Shown piece by piece: positions 25,437 to 36,079 of a stretch of 64,000 nucleotides of DNA (its first letter is position 1; the number at the start of each line of letters is the position of its first letter). The position numbers and the translations under genes are program-made. A model generated the notes under the pieces. The model was not told where the DNA came from and ran no database searches. It saw nothing but the letters and a program-made list of their open reading frames with translations. The DNA is taken from positions 597,044 through 661,043 of the forward strand of contig VXAI01000090.1 of NCBI GenBank assembly GCA_013399305.1. The letters are read 5' to 3'. This DNA is from Rostratula benghalensis. Lineage: Eukaryota; Chordata; Aves; Charadriiformes; Rostratulidae.

Positions 25437-27315
25437 TAGGAAATGAAACTGGGAAAACACAAAAAAAGTCAAGAAGCAAATATGATTTTCTCAAAAATGT
25501 CTAGGGATTTTGAGAATGTTCTGATTCAGCTGCTCAAGCTTTAGGAATTCAAAGTACGTTGATTTCATGGGAAATTATATACTTGTTCTTGAAACTGTTT
25601 TTTAATTACCTCTGGTTAAATAAACAACAGAAGGCAGGCAAAAGCAGTTCTCCCCCATGAGCTACTAAGCCCTAAAGTCTTCTCTAAAACAAGGAGAGGC
25701 TGCATAAAACAAATAATAAGAAAATAGAAAATTATTAGGTATTAAAATATAGATGGGGAGAACAACCTATAGAAACAGGTTGTTGTTGTAAAAGAAGATG
25801 AGTAACCAATATTTGATGATGGATAAATTATGTTTTCATTTTAACATAATTTTCCCTTAGAATCTACAGGGCAGCCATTAAAACGTACCATTCTTAAACT
25901 ACCAGCAAACTAAGTGCTACTCTACTGTTTCCAGTCAGGTATCAGAGATTGCATGTAGGCCTTTACTTTTGAGCATATATGGAGTATTAGTTACTTGTAA
26001 ACAGCAATTGAATATCTGTATAGATCATCCTTTTTATTTCATAGGCCTTGATTATTTGTTTTCTTAGAGGGCAAACACACATAAGGTCAGGCCAGACGTA
26101 TTTTCTCTGTGAAGCAGATTTTCAGCCCCATCTTACTAGTAAATGCACTAATCCTGTCCTTTGGAAGCCAATAAGAGTACTTGCGCCTGTATCTAAATAC
26201 TCCTATTAGCAGCCAAAGTCAATATTTAGGACACAGATTGCTGATTGGCTTATTCACAGTCCTTTCTCAGGCATTCCAATCAGCTTTTTAGACACAGGAG
26301 CAGTGCAACTCAAAAAATCAAATGAATGGAGAAAAAAGGGGCTTGTTCATAAAACAACATTTGCTAGCTGCCTCTTCAGATAAGGAAATGCACAGCACAA
26401 TATGTGTGCTGGCCAGCCTCCAAATCGCACCATGAATCCCTGGACTAGATCCCAGAATTTGAATCTGAGCAGGGGATGCCTGGAAAGGACATGCTGCTGG
26501 CCTTCCAAGAAGAGAAACTATTCTGTTTTGGGCAAGGAGAGATTATGCTTACCGTGAGGATATGTGCAGGTGGTGCCTCAGAAAGGCATTTGCAGCTTAC
26601 AGTGGTGAAACATCAATAGGTCGTCTTCCTCATCTGTTAGATCCAGCTTTCCCTACAGCATTGCAAAGTACATGTACAAGGCAACTTGATTTCTTTGCAC
26701 AAATTGAGCAAGCCTCCACATGCTGAGGAATGAATGTTGGCATGTCTTCACAACTTTTAGGCATCATATACAAAGCTTCAACATGCCAATATACCAATGC
26801 CTGACAATCTGAGAAAGCCACCAACACTTTTAGACCACGTTAAGGTTCCATCTATTTCTTAAGAAGCTAAATGAACTGAAATGAGATGAAAAATAAATAT
26901 GCAGAAATAACAAAATTTAACTGCATTTGGTGCTACGTAGTAGTAATAGAGCAGTTAGGGGAAGAGCAAAGCTTCTTAGCAGCTGTTACAGGAACAGAGC
27001 AGCCAATTACAATTCCAGCTGCAGTGGGAGAGAAACATTCAATCTGGGGTAATAATAATAATCAGGCACAGAGAATTTTAAAGAAAACATATTGCTGTTT
27101 GGTCCAAATTAGCTGATGTTCTTAAAGGTCAACCACAGCGGTAATGAGTGAGCAATCAACACTCATACTTGAAACTATAGCTATCATCTTCTGTGCCACA
27201 CCCAGCCTGTGCTCATCACCGCCAAATGCCACAGAGTTCTTACATTAGGAGCACTTTCAATGCTTTTGAATCATCCTGTCCAAAAAAACCAGAGAATCAC
27301 CACGCCAGAATACCA
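25437..27315. other. Unique DNA with an inverted CCAAT-box pair
   Basis: I see no gene or transposon. GCTGATTGG (26240-26248) and CCAATCAGC (26276-26284) form an exact inverted pair containing CCAAT-box cores, and another CCAAT lies near 26170. A short (TAA)n run occurs near 27050. Confidence 0.5.
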
Positions 27316-27317
27316 CC

Positions 27318-27685
27318 ACAGAATCACAGAATGGCAGGGGTTGGAAGGGACACTCAAGAGATCACCTAGTCCAACCCCCCCTGCTGAAGGAGGTTCACCT
27401 AGAGCAGGCTGGATAGGAATGCATCCAGTCGAGTTTTGAATATCTCCAAAGAAGGAGACTCCATAACCTCTCTGGGCAGCCTGTCCCAGTGTCCTGTCAC
27501 CTTCAAAGAAAATAACCCTTTCCTCACATTCAGATGGAAGTTTCTGTTTTCTAGTTTGTGCCCATTGCCCCTTGTCTTGTCGCTCAACACAGCTGAAAAG
27601 AGTCTGGTCCCACCCTCTTGATACCTGCCCTTTAGTTATTTACAAGCATTGATGAGAGTATCTTCTACTTTCAGCATAGAACTAG
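27318..27685 (-). mobile_element. CR1 LINE, 5'-truncated 3' end
   Basis: This is the reversed CR1 end: ACAGAATCACAGAATGGCAG, GGGTTGGAAGGGACACTC, CACCTAGTCCAACCCCCC, then the ORF2 C-terminal region. On the minus strand a 63-codon frame at 27399-27590 reads DKTRGNGHKLENRNFHLNVR and TGHWDRLPREVMESPSLEIF, typical CR1 ORF2 C-terminal sequence. The match fades after about 27655, so the 5' edge is approximate. Confidence 0.9.
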
Positions 27686-29200
27686 AATGTTTGAACTTGG
27701 GTTGATATTTAAAGATCTTCAGCACCTGTCATCAAGGTGACCTTTCAGCTTTAGGAATTAATTTCCTGCTTCTCGTTGTTAACCAACTTCTCCTCCATAC
27801 CCCCTTCATCCTCTTTTGCAACAGCTGGCATAATCCTTAGGCTCATCTAAACTGACTTTATAAAACAGGACAGGATAACTTCCCCTTTCAACCATCTCCC
27901 AGACAGATTGTACTTAGAAAGAAATTGATGTGGGGATTTAGCCAGAGGTTTGTCACCTCACCCCATGTCAGCTAGGTCACAGGCCTGGTTTATCAGGAAA
28001 GACAAAATACTGAGAAGATTAGCATCCACTACTTCATCTTGATATTTTTTCAGCCACCAACACTCCATGAAATGGTTTGTAATCCACCTCACAATTCCCA
28101 TCGCAAGCCATCATGCCATCAATGCCTGCTTCAATGATGATCTTTGTAAAGGAATGGAAATAAAAACTGTGTCAGAAGATGGTATAGGACAGTTTATTGC
28201 CTTTTCAGGATTAAACATTAGTATCTGTGTATGGTAGATTCCCTCCTCCCTTTCACATTCACACTCAACAGCATTTAAATTATCTATCACCGCTGTACTA
28301 TGCTAACTATCCAGTGTATAAATTGTGAGTGCACTTTAACCTACTTTTAAAAATATCTTTAAAATCTCAGACTGATCTTTGTTGATGAGGCCTATTGTAG
28401 AGTCATAATATGCTGAAAGACTTCACCAAAATAGCTTTAAACAGAAAGGGAGAAAAATTGGTAGGTTGGTTGGTTTGTTTATTTGAAGCCAACAGAGTCG
28501 TGCAAGAGTATTGCAGAATATTATCAGAACCAGGGAAATGACTCAAGGATTAAAAATTAAAAAGCAGTGGAACAAGGACAAGTTCATTGTTGCTAGCAAG
28601 TATTTCTCACCTACATGAATGCATGAAATATTTCAGGCTCTGTGAATACTGTCACAACAGTCATCTAGTTAACTGCTGTAGATGTTGTGGTAAATTTACA
28701 CTACTGGTGTTTCTGGACTCAAGAGAGGATTTTACTGTCAGGGGTCTATACCTTTGGTAGCAGTATATATAATATCCTGTTAGCCTTTGCTCAAGAGACC
28801 ATACTATCAACATTTTGCTTTCCTTTCTTTCCACATCACTTCCCATTCCATCTTGTAAGAGTGGTTTGAAGTAGCATTGAGTCCAGAATTCCCAAGCACC
28901 ACTAATCATGTTGGGTTTATTACTGGATTTATTTTTTCTGCTGATGTAGACTGTGATTTCTGTATTTACAGTCACATAAGGACCCACCCTTGTAAAACCC
29001 TCACTGATGATCTTGTCTGACAACTGCTTAAAGAGCCTTCTTTCCAACATTTTCATTTTTTCTATTTCACCATTCCAGTAATAATACTGCTTTCTGCTTC
29101 TTTTACTCAGAAAAAAAAAATGGAATTTTTCTTAACCTCTTTTTATTTTCTTTCTTTCCCTGAGGAATTCAGAGGCCTTGATTAATTAAATAAACTTTAG
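27686..29200. other. Unique DNA, no recognisable gene
   Basis: A 131-codon minus-strand frame (28661-29056) starts MKMLERRLFKQLSDKIISEG. I do not recognise it. It has no visible splice or polyadenylation context and I treat it as probable chance. Nothing else stands out in this interval. Confidence 0.5.
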
Positions 29201-29275
29201 AGAATCATATAATCATATAATTCGAATCATAGAATTATCTGGGCCGGAAGGGACCTTTAAAAGTCATCTAGTCTG
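29201..29275 (-). mobile_element. CR1 LINE 3'-terminal stub
   Basis: AGAATCATATAATCATATAA, GAATCATAGAATTATCTGGG, CGGAAGGGACC and AAAAGTCATCTAGTCTGA form the reversed last 70 or so bases of a CR1. A second CR1 end starts directly after it at about 29279, so this stub is a separate element or a partial duplication. Confidence 0.85.
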
Positions 29276-29278
29276 ATC

Positions 29279-29775
29279 GTGGAATCATGGAAATGTCGCA
29301 GTTGGAATGGACCTCTAGAGATCATCTAGTCCAAGTCCCCTGATAAAGCAGGATTGCCTAGAGCACATTATTCAGGACTGCATCCGGACAGGTCTTGAAG
29401 CTCTCCAGAGAAGGGGACTCCACAACCTCCCCAGGTGATCTGTTCCAGTGCTCTGTCACTCTCCCTGTAAATAAGTTCTTCCTCATATGTGAATGGAACT
29501 TCATATGTTCCAGCTTGTGCCTGTTGCCCCTTGTCCTGTCACTGGGAATGACTGAAAAGAGTCCAGCTCCATCCCCCTTCAATCCACCCTTCAGATACTT
29601 ATAAGCATTAATAAGGTCTCCCCTCAGCCTTCTCTTCTCCAGGGTAAGGAGTCCCAGCTCTCTCAACTTTTCCTCATGAGGGAGATGCTCCAAGCCCTTA
29701 ATCATCTTTGTTGCCCTATGCTGGATTCTCTCCAGTAGATCCCTGTCTCTCCTGAACTGGGAAGTCCAGGAGATA
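29279..29775 (-). mobile_element. CR1 LINE, 5'-truncated 3' end
   Basis: This is a reversed CR1 from GTGGAATCATGGAAATGTCG through GTCCAAGTCCCCTGATAAAG to CCTGAACTGGGAAGTCCAGG. The minus strand keeps a long ORF2 C-terminal frame (29358-29795), including ATKMIKGLEHLPHEEKLREL and [20 protein letters not shown]. It lies between two other same-strand CR1 ends. Confidence 0.92.
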
Positions 29776-29792
29776 TTTGGTAGATATTTTGT

Positions 29793-30777
29793 CACAGGAT
29801 CACAGAATCACATAGTATCAGGGAATGGAAGGGATGTTGAAAGATCATCTAGTCCAATCCCCCTGCCAGAGCAGGAACACCTATATCAGGTCACACAGGA
29901 ACGCATCCAGACGGGTTTTGAATGTCTCCAGAGAAGGAGACTCCACAACCTCTCCGGGCAGCCCGTTCCAGTGCTCTGTCACCCTCACTGTGAAGAAGCC
30001 TTTCCTCATATTGAAGTGGAACCTCCTATGTTCCAGCTTGCACCCATTGCCCCTTGTCCTATCATTGGAAGTTGCTGAGAAGAGCCTGGCGCCATCCTTG
30101 GCATATTTCTAAACATTAATGAGGTCACCCCTCAGTCTTCTCTCCTCCAAGTTAAAGAGACCCAGCTCCCCCAGCCTTTCCTCATATGGGAGATGCTCCA
30201 CTCTCTTCATCATCTTTGTAGCCCCACCCTGGACTCTCTCAAGCAGTTCCCTGTCCTTCTTGAGCTGAGGGGGCCAGAACAATACTCCAGATGGGGTCTC
30301 ATCAGGGTAGAGTAGAGGGGGAGGAGGACTTCTCTCGACCTACTAACCACCCCTCCTCTAATACACCCCAGGATGCCATTGGCCTTCTTGGCCACCAGGG
30401 CACAGTGCTGGCTCATGGTCATCCTGCTGTCTACCAGGACCCTCAGGTTCCTTTCCCCTGCGCTGCTCTCCAACAGGTCATTTCCCAACCTATACTGGTA
30501 CCTGCAGTTGCTCTTGCCCGGATGCAAGACTCTACACTTGCCCTTGTTATATTTCATTAAATTTCTCCCTGCCCAACTTTCCAGCCTGTCCAGGTCTCAC
30601 TGGATGGCATCACGGCCTTCTGGCGTGTCAGCCACTCCTCCCAGTTTGGTGTCATCAGCAAACTAGCAGATAGTGCACTCTACTCCCTCATCCAAGTCAT
30701 TGATGAATATATTGAATAACGCTGGTCCCAGTACCAATCCCTGAGGGACTTCACTAGATACAGGCATCAACTAGATT
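29793..30777 (-). mobile_element. CR1 LINE, second longest copy, RT catalytic motif still readable
   Basis: This is a reversed CR1 running from ACAGGATCACAGAATCACAT (3' end) to GAATCTAGTTGATGCC-type sequence read on the minus strand. The minus strand keeps V-P-Q-G-L-V-L-G-P, then F-A-D-D (30651-30662), then a long ORF2 frame (30210-30557; [20 protein letters not shown]). In-frame stops lie just before the F-A-D-D block (a TAG) and about 20 codons after it (a TGA). Seven bases are missing near 30280 relative to the 16-kb copy, between TATTGT and TCTGG. It is the same subfamily as 16.0-16.8 kb. It is not active. Confidence 0.95.
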
Positions 30778-32454
30778 CCCAGATGTCAAGGGGAATAACA
30801 CCATAAATACAATTCATACAGGGACCAGGATCAGACCTTATAACTCTATGAGAGCTATGTAACTCTGAGAGATTTTGATGTCTTGTTCATACCACATAAA
30901 GTAAGATGGATATTCTGCAACTGGTGAATCTGTTACAGATTTGTAACAGATTTGTAACAGATTGCCCACTTGTTAGGCAATGCACGTTGTTCCCAAGTTG
31001 TCTTTCCTAGAAATCAATGGGGAGTAGCGCAGCATGGCAAATAACCACGAAGGCCATGAAGATACAGATTCAGTGTACAGATTTCCTAAGAAAATAATGG
31101 AAAGAGTAGCCTTAATTAAATAAAATGAGCTTAATAGTTTTGCTTCTGTATAAGTGGGCAGTGATCCAGAGACACTGCAGATTCTTCCTTGCAATTGTTT
31201 TACAGCTTTATGGAACAAATATTTCTGTGGCATTAACAGCTTGCTCTTAAGCATGTTAGAACAAATGTAGATCTCTGGGCATAGATCAAGACATAGAGAA
31301 AGTGCCCAAAAGATGAATGTGTGGAAGATGCTAGAGATATGGTATCAAGGATTAACTGATTAACCCTATTCTATTTGTATTACTTCTAGAATTTCAGTTA
31401 AAGTGTTAACAAAAGCAATACCAGACATTTTTCTTTCTTTATGTGTACTTATTGTAGAACTGTTGGAGATTACTTATATAACTAACAATATAAAGACAAT
31501 AAAAGACATGTCTCTTAATCAGTGTTATTAGGGGAATTACAGCGTCTTCAAATACAGTAATTATAGAGATAGACATAATGATCATGCTGTCTTATTTGTC
31601 TTTCAAAACTGTTATCACTCATTTCTGTGCAATCCACCTATGTATCTCTGGAAAAGTGAAGGCTGGAGTCCCATTTGGAACACAGAGGTTGGTGGAGACA
31701 CATTTTCTCCTCGTCATACACTTTCTACTTTGTCTCTAGCATTTGGCTATTTGCCAAATCAAGAACTTTTATACCAAAGAATCCATTTACATTGCCTATG
31801 TGCAGTACCATAACACAAAATATGACCAAAAAATAGGCCTGGAGAATTAAACAAAGTAGACATACAAAAATGAATGAGGTCTTTCATCTTTTAGAAAATT
31901 GCTTTGAGTGGTTAGAAATTATACACCAGAGAAAAGGAAAATGTGAGGTAGATATTCAGCAGTCAATTTACTTTGTTCATTCATTATCAATTTAGCAGGC
32001 TTGACAACAATTTTTCATGTGATCAAATTTTGATTTGTATTGAAACTGAAAATCAATTTGCTTTGTGATGGACATTAGTTTCAGAAGAGCAAATGTAAAA
32101 GCTTCACACCTTTCATTGATGCCTGAATTAGACCAAATTAAAGGACTTGATATGCTTGATTGAGTGGTAATATACCACTTGTCAATATTACTATAACAGG
32201 TCATACTGAAAATCACGAATTAGTAACACTGAGAGAGCATAGGGAAAATTGCTGGAAATATTTGGGATAATGGTATTTTGTAATGGTATAGCAATAGGTG
32301 TGGCAAATCACACACAATTATGCTTAATCTATGTTTAGAGCTTTCGTGCAAGTTTCCATTAATACCAAGAGGAATTCTAGAGGAAAAATCAAGGTAAAAA
32401 CGGCCCACTTTCCATATAAGAGTCATCCTATTTAACTAATCAGAAATTCTACAA
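30778..32454. other. Unique DNA with a triple 11-mer tandem
   Basis: I see no gene. Three head-to-tail copies of G(T/A)AACAGATTT-like 11-mers lie at 30932-30963: GTTACAGATTT, GTAACAGATTT, GTAACAGATT. The rest is AT-rich unique sequence with frames under about 95 codons. Confidence 0.55.
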
Positions 32455-32455
32455 A

Positions 32456-32632
32456 TGACAGAGCACTGGAACAGGCTGCGCAGGGAGGTGTGGAGTTCCC
32501 TTTTTTTCAGATTTTCAAGACCACCTAGATGCACCGTCCTGAGTGATGTGCTCTGGGCAACCCTGCTTTAGCAGAGGAGTTGGACTGGGTAATCTCTAGA
32601 GGCCCCTTCTAACTGTGACAATTCCATGATAC
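32456..32632 (+). mobile_element. CR1 LINE 3'-end fragment
   Basis: ATGACAGAGCACTGGAACAG, GCTGCGCAGGGAGGTGTGGA, then GCAGAGGAGTTGGACTGGGT, AATCTCTAGAGGCCCCTTCT and ATTCCATGATAC are a plus-strand CR1 end. Only the last 180 bases or so remain. A run of seven T interrupts the usual TCTCCTTCTCTGGAG region. Confidence 0.88.
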
Positions 32633-33136
32633 AAATACATGATAAACAGCAGCTTCAAATAACTCATCTCTTGACCAAAACTGAAATGATGACACAGCAT
32701 CAGTTAGGCCCTTAAACTGTACAACATTACAGTGAGTGAGATGGTAACACCTCTTTTTATTCATGTTGTTTAATAATTTCCCTCACAAGGAAGTTTTCAG
32801 TCATATACAATTTCAGAATTTCAGGTGTTAAAGATTAAATTCTCTCTGGTGTGGTTTTTTATTTTATTTGTTATTTCTGCTGGATCAATGTATGGCAATA
32901 AGTATGTACATCAATAAGTATGAGGCCTAGGATAAATTTGATTTCTACTGACTGCTGCCTTGGGCATTTTTAGTTATATGATTGATGATTGACTATTCAT
33001 TCTTAATGACATTTTCTTATTGTTACTTCAATGTAAGCATGGGTAATTGCAGCTACTTAATATAGAAAATGGGGATATCATCCTTTATTTGCTGCTTTGG
33101 AGTATTTCTCCAAAATTCTACTTGCTACTTTCCTGG
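32633..33136. other. Unique AT-rich DNA, no recognisable gene
   Basis: I see no gene or transposon. CAATAAGTATG occurs twice within about 32895-32925, a minor direct repeat. Confidence 0.5.
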
Positions 33137-33301
33137 TCTTTGGGTTTTTTGGTTGTTGTGGTTTTGTCAGGGGTTTTGGGGTTTGTTTTGGTTTGGGTTT
33201 TTTTGGTTTTGTTTTTGTTTTGTTTTGGTTTGGTTTTGGGTTGTTTTTTTGGTTTTTTTTGGTTGGTTGGTTGGTTGGTTAGTTGGCTGGGGGTTTTTTT
33301 T
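33137..33301. repeat. T/G-only low-complexity tract with GGTT array
   Basis: For about 165 bases the plus strand is nearly all T and G, in irregular GTTTT/GGTTTT units. It ends in a (GGTT)n stretch (33261-33280) followed by AGTTGGCTGGGGG. The C/A complement resembles the 10.4-kb tract. The 97-101 codon frames over it are compositional artefacts. The (GGTT)n part has at least four GG runs with two-base loops, which fits a two-tetrad G-quadruplex on the plus strand. Confidence 0.9.
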
Positions 33302-35534
33302 GCTGGGCTCCAGTATTTTAATTCCACAATATCAAATTAATTTCTCTGCATCTTATTTTTTTAGTATTTTGTAACTTTTCACTTTTTTCAGGAGCTTTTC
33401 ATGAAATCCCAAAGTAACGGTAGGTAAACATGGAGGGGTCTTCAGTAAGTAAATTATAGTTTCTTTTTTTTGATAGACTGCTTCTGTAAACTCTGAAAAG
33501 AAACCCAGAATAAAATTATTGCCGTGGGTTTAAGATCCATAAATAGAACTATTGGGGAAAATATTTGACTTAAATGATTCATAATCATATAGATATACTA
33601 TACTTATTCATTATTTATGTTTTCAGACTGACACCAATCTTTATGTGTCTTGTGAATTCTCTTCAGTTCACATAATGCAGAGCATGATAAAATATTGGTC
33701 CATACGGAAACATTTTCTGACACAATAAAAAATGTTCATCTACCAATCTTCACTTTCTTATTTTTTCCTTCATCCAAACAGTGCTGCAAATGAAACTCTA
33801 AAGATTGTTTTGTGATGCTTCTCACCTGAAATATTTTGATAGAGAAATTGCTAGTATCAAAATATATATTTTTTTTTTATTATACACCAGAAGTTCATCC
33901 AAGACATTTGAATCAAGGAAGGCCAAGAACATCTCCTGCTATGATTAGCTAGTGATTTTTCTACTCAGTCCCCCAAATTAAGCACCTTGAAAAGCCTCTC
34001 GATACTGGTCTGCTTTGATCTTGCAAACATTACCGTTGTTCAAGGCATTAGTGAGCCTTCGTATACACTGTGCAGAATTTCATTCATCTATTTCAAGACA
34101 AATTAATTCAGATTGAAATGTGTGCAGAGAAATCCTGCTAGAAATGGTCAACTTAATGGAGAGCTTATGTTTAGAAAGGACACAAAAAAAAAAAAAAAAG
34201 AAAAAAAGAAACTTGGCTCATTTAATTCAGGGGGAAAAAAAAAAAAACAGAAAGCAGTCTATAAAATCATCAGGGTGACAAATGAGAGGGAGAGAAAAGA
34301 GTTAATTTAAGCTAAAAAAAAATGGCAACAAAAGAAATTAGTATGAACTAGTCATGTCTAGTCATGAATAAACTTTGGCCGGATTTTACTCATCTGAAGA
34401 ATGAAATGTGGGAATTGTCTTTTACCTGTACAGAAGAACAAAAATCTTAGCAGATTTCAACTATCTACCCTGTAATACAGAGAATTCGCTTCTATAGCTC
34501 ATAACATATTTTCTTTTTCTTTAAGGGTTACTGATCCTTTTGTAGTAATGCTGTCTAGCAAAGAACCTAACAAAACCTAGAGGCTCACTACAGATACTGT
34601 CCCTCATCCTACCTCCCCTGTTCATTAAGAATCAATCTGTATTCGGAAAAGCAGAATTCCCTCTTCATCAAATATTGGCTAAACTGTCCTCAGATAAACT
34701 AGTGAAAATGCCCCTCAAAAATACTGTTTGGGGGCTTTTTTTCTACTTTCTGCCTCCATTCCTCAGGACACATAGTAGAGAGGTTCAGTATATAATCAGA
34801 GACCTCTGTCGTGTGATCTCATTGCCAGATAACTCATTTAAACCATTTCTCTTGATCAGGTGCCAGCTTTTTTTTTTTTTCTATTTGAACAAATTCTCTG
34901 TTCCCAGCTGCATAGACACACCTCTGTGAATACTAAACTCTCAGGGAGGCAGAAGAACCACATAGAGAGTTAGGGCTGTGCACCTTAAAGCTGAGAAAAC
35001 TGACTTTGATTAAGATAAACAACTCCCACAATTTTACAGAGAATTCAGAAGTTGTTGGTAGGTAGATCTTCTGAATTGTCACACAATGCACTCAGCAACA
35101 TGTTTTAAGATTAGACCAAAGCCTGTTTGCTTACTAATAGAAGTACTCATTGGATTTGCTGTCCTGCAATTTTCACCACTCAAGCAGTCCAATCAATACT
35201 AAATTGCAAAGAAATTCAGTTAATTCTAGGGTTTTTTCCCAGATAATTTATCTTCAGCATACCCAAGTTCTTTCTGTTAAATTTTAGTTGTAGTTTAGCA
35301 CTTTGGGAGCACAGTATTTAATTGTTTTTCTTATGCATATAGATCCCAGGTGAGCTTAATACTGTGCATTAATGTCAAATCAATTTTATTGAAATAGAAA
35401 TAAGTAGAACTATCTGAAAAACATTATTGTCACAGTTTGGGGAAAGCTGTATTTTTTTGATCCATCCCTGTGTCCCTTTGAACATGCTTTTCAAGTAACA
35501 AGCCCATATTATGCACAATTACACTCCAGGATTT
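33302..35534. other. Unique DNA with poly(A) and poly(T) runs
   Basis: I see no gene. A-rich DNA at 34184-34247 includes runs of 16 and 13 A, and a 13-base T run lies at 34868-34880. CTATAAAATCATCAGGGTGA (34259-34278) vaguely recalls an internal CR1 segment, but the match is too short to call. Confidence 0.5.
34184..34247. repeat. Interrupted poly(A) region
   Basis: Sixteen A (34184-34199) and a GAAAAAAAGAAA run are followed, after about 20 bases, by thirteen A (34235-34247). No retrocopy body or target-site duplication is evident upstream. Confidence 0.85.
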
Positions 35535-36063
35535 TTCATCTCCGGCTGAGATGGAGTTAACTTTCCTCATAGTAGCCCACATGGTGCTGTGCTTTACATT
35601 TTTGGCTAAAATAGTGTTGATAACACTGTTTTGGCTTTTACTGAGCAGTACTTGTAGTGCATCTGGGATTTCCCTCCAAATCCCCCTCCCTAAATGCCCT
35701 CCAAAGGACAGTAGGTGGGGCATGGGCAAGAGGCTGGGAGGGGACACAGCCAGGAGAGCTGGCCCCAGTTAAGCAAAGGGATATTTCATACTATAGGACA
35801 CTGTGCTCAGCTATAAAATTGAGGGAAGGGAGGCAGATATGGCTATGTCCATGGCTATGGTGTTTGTCTTCCCAAGCAACCACTACTCACACTGAGGCCC
35901 AGAGACTGGCTGGACATCTGCCTACAAATGGGAAACAGTGTTTACTTAACTGCCTTTATCTCATCCCATGAGCTTTTCCATCTTATTTTCTGCTTCTGTC
36001 CTGCTGAGGAGGAAGATAGAAAGAGCAACTGGCTGGAGGTCTGGCAGCAGTAGATCCACCACA
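35535..36063 (+). mobile_element. Degenerate endogenous retroviral solo LTR
   Basis: The order of blocks matches an LTR type I know from bird genomes: GAGATGGAGTTAACTTTCCT, AGTGTTGATAACACTG, GGGAGGGGACACAGCCAGGA, AAGCAAAGGGATATTTCATA, GTGCTCAGCTATAAAATTGA, GGTGTTTGTCTTCCCAAGCA, then CCTTTATCTCATCCCATGAG. TATAAAA at 35812-35818 is the expected U3 promoter TATA box. No gag, pol or env sequence and no second LTR lies nearby, so this is a recombined solo LTR. Its terminal TG/CA and target duplication are not clear, so the edges are approximate. I cannot assign the retroviral class by eye. It abuts a CR1 on its right. Confidence 0.8.
35812..35818 (+). promoter_or_regulatory. TATA box of the solo LTR
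   Basis: TATAAAA sits where the related bird LTRs have ATATAAAG, just after CTGTGCTCAGC and upstream of the inferred R region. It is the relic of the LTR promoter. Whether it still drives transcription is unknown. Confidence 0.5.
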
Positions 36064-36079
36064 TTTTTTTGCAGGTTAC

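Noticed and set aside
28661..29056. 131-codon minus-strand open frame starting MKMLERRLFK
   Set aside because: The start looks protein-like, but the rest is low in motif content and I see no exon signals. It is kept only as a note in the surrounding stretch.
30291..30666. Plus-strand frames of 89-97 codons over the 30-kb CR1
   Set aside because: The element is on the minus strand and the plus frames are antisense shadows.
33047..33374. 97-101 codon frames rich in Phe, Val, Leu and Gly that look like membrane proteins
   Set aside because: They are translations of the T/G-only tract; the apparent transmembrane character is an artefact of composition.
34255..34310. Possible ancient CR1 internal fragment (CTATAAAATCATCAGGGTGA)
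   Set aside because: Only a short stretch resembles the CR1 pattern and it is surrounded by poly(A), so the match is too weak to call.
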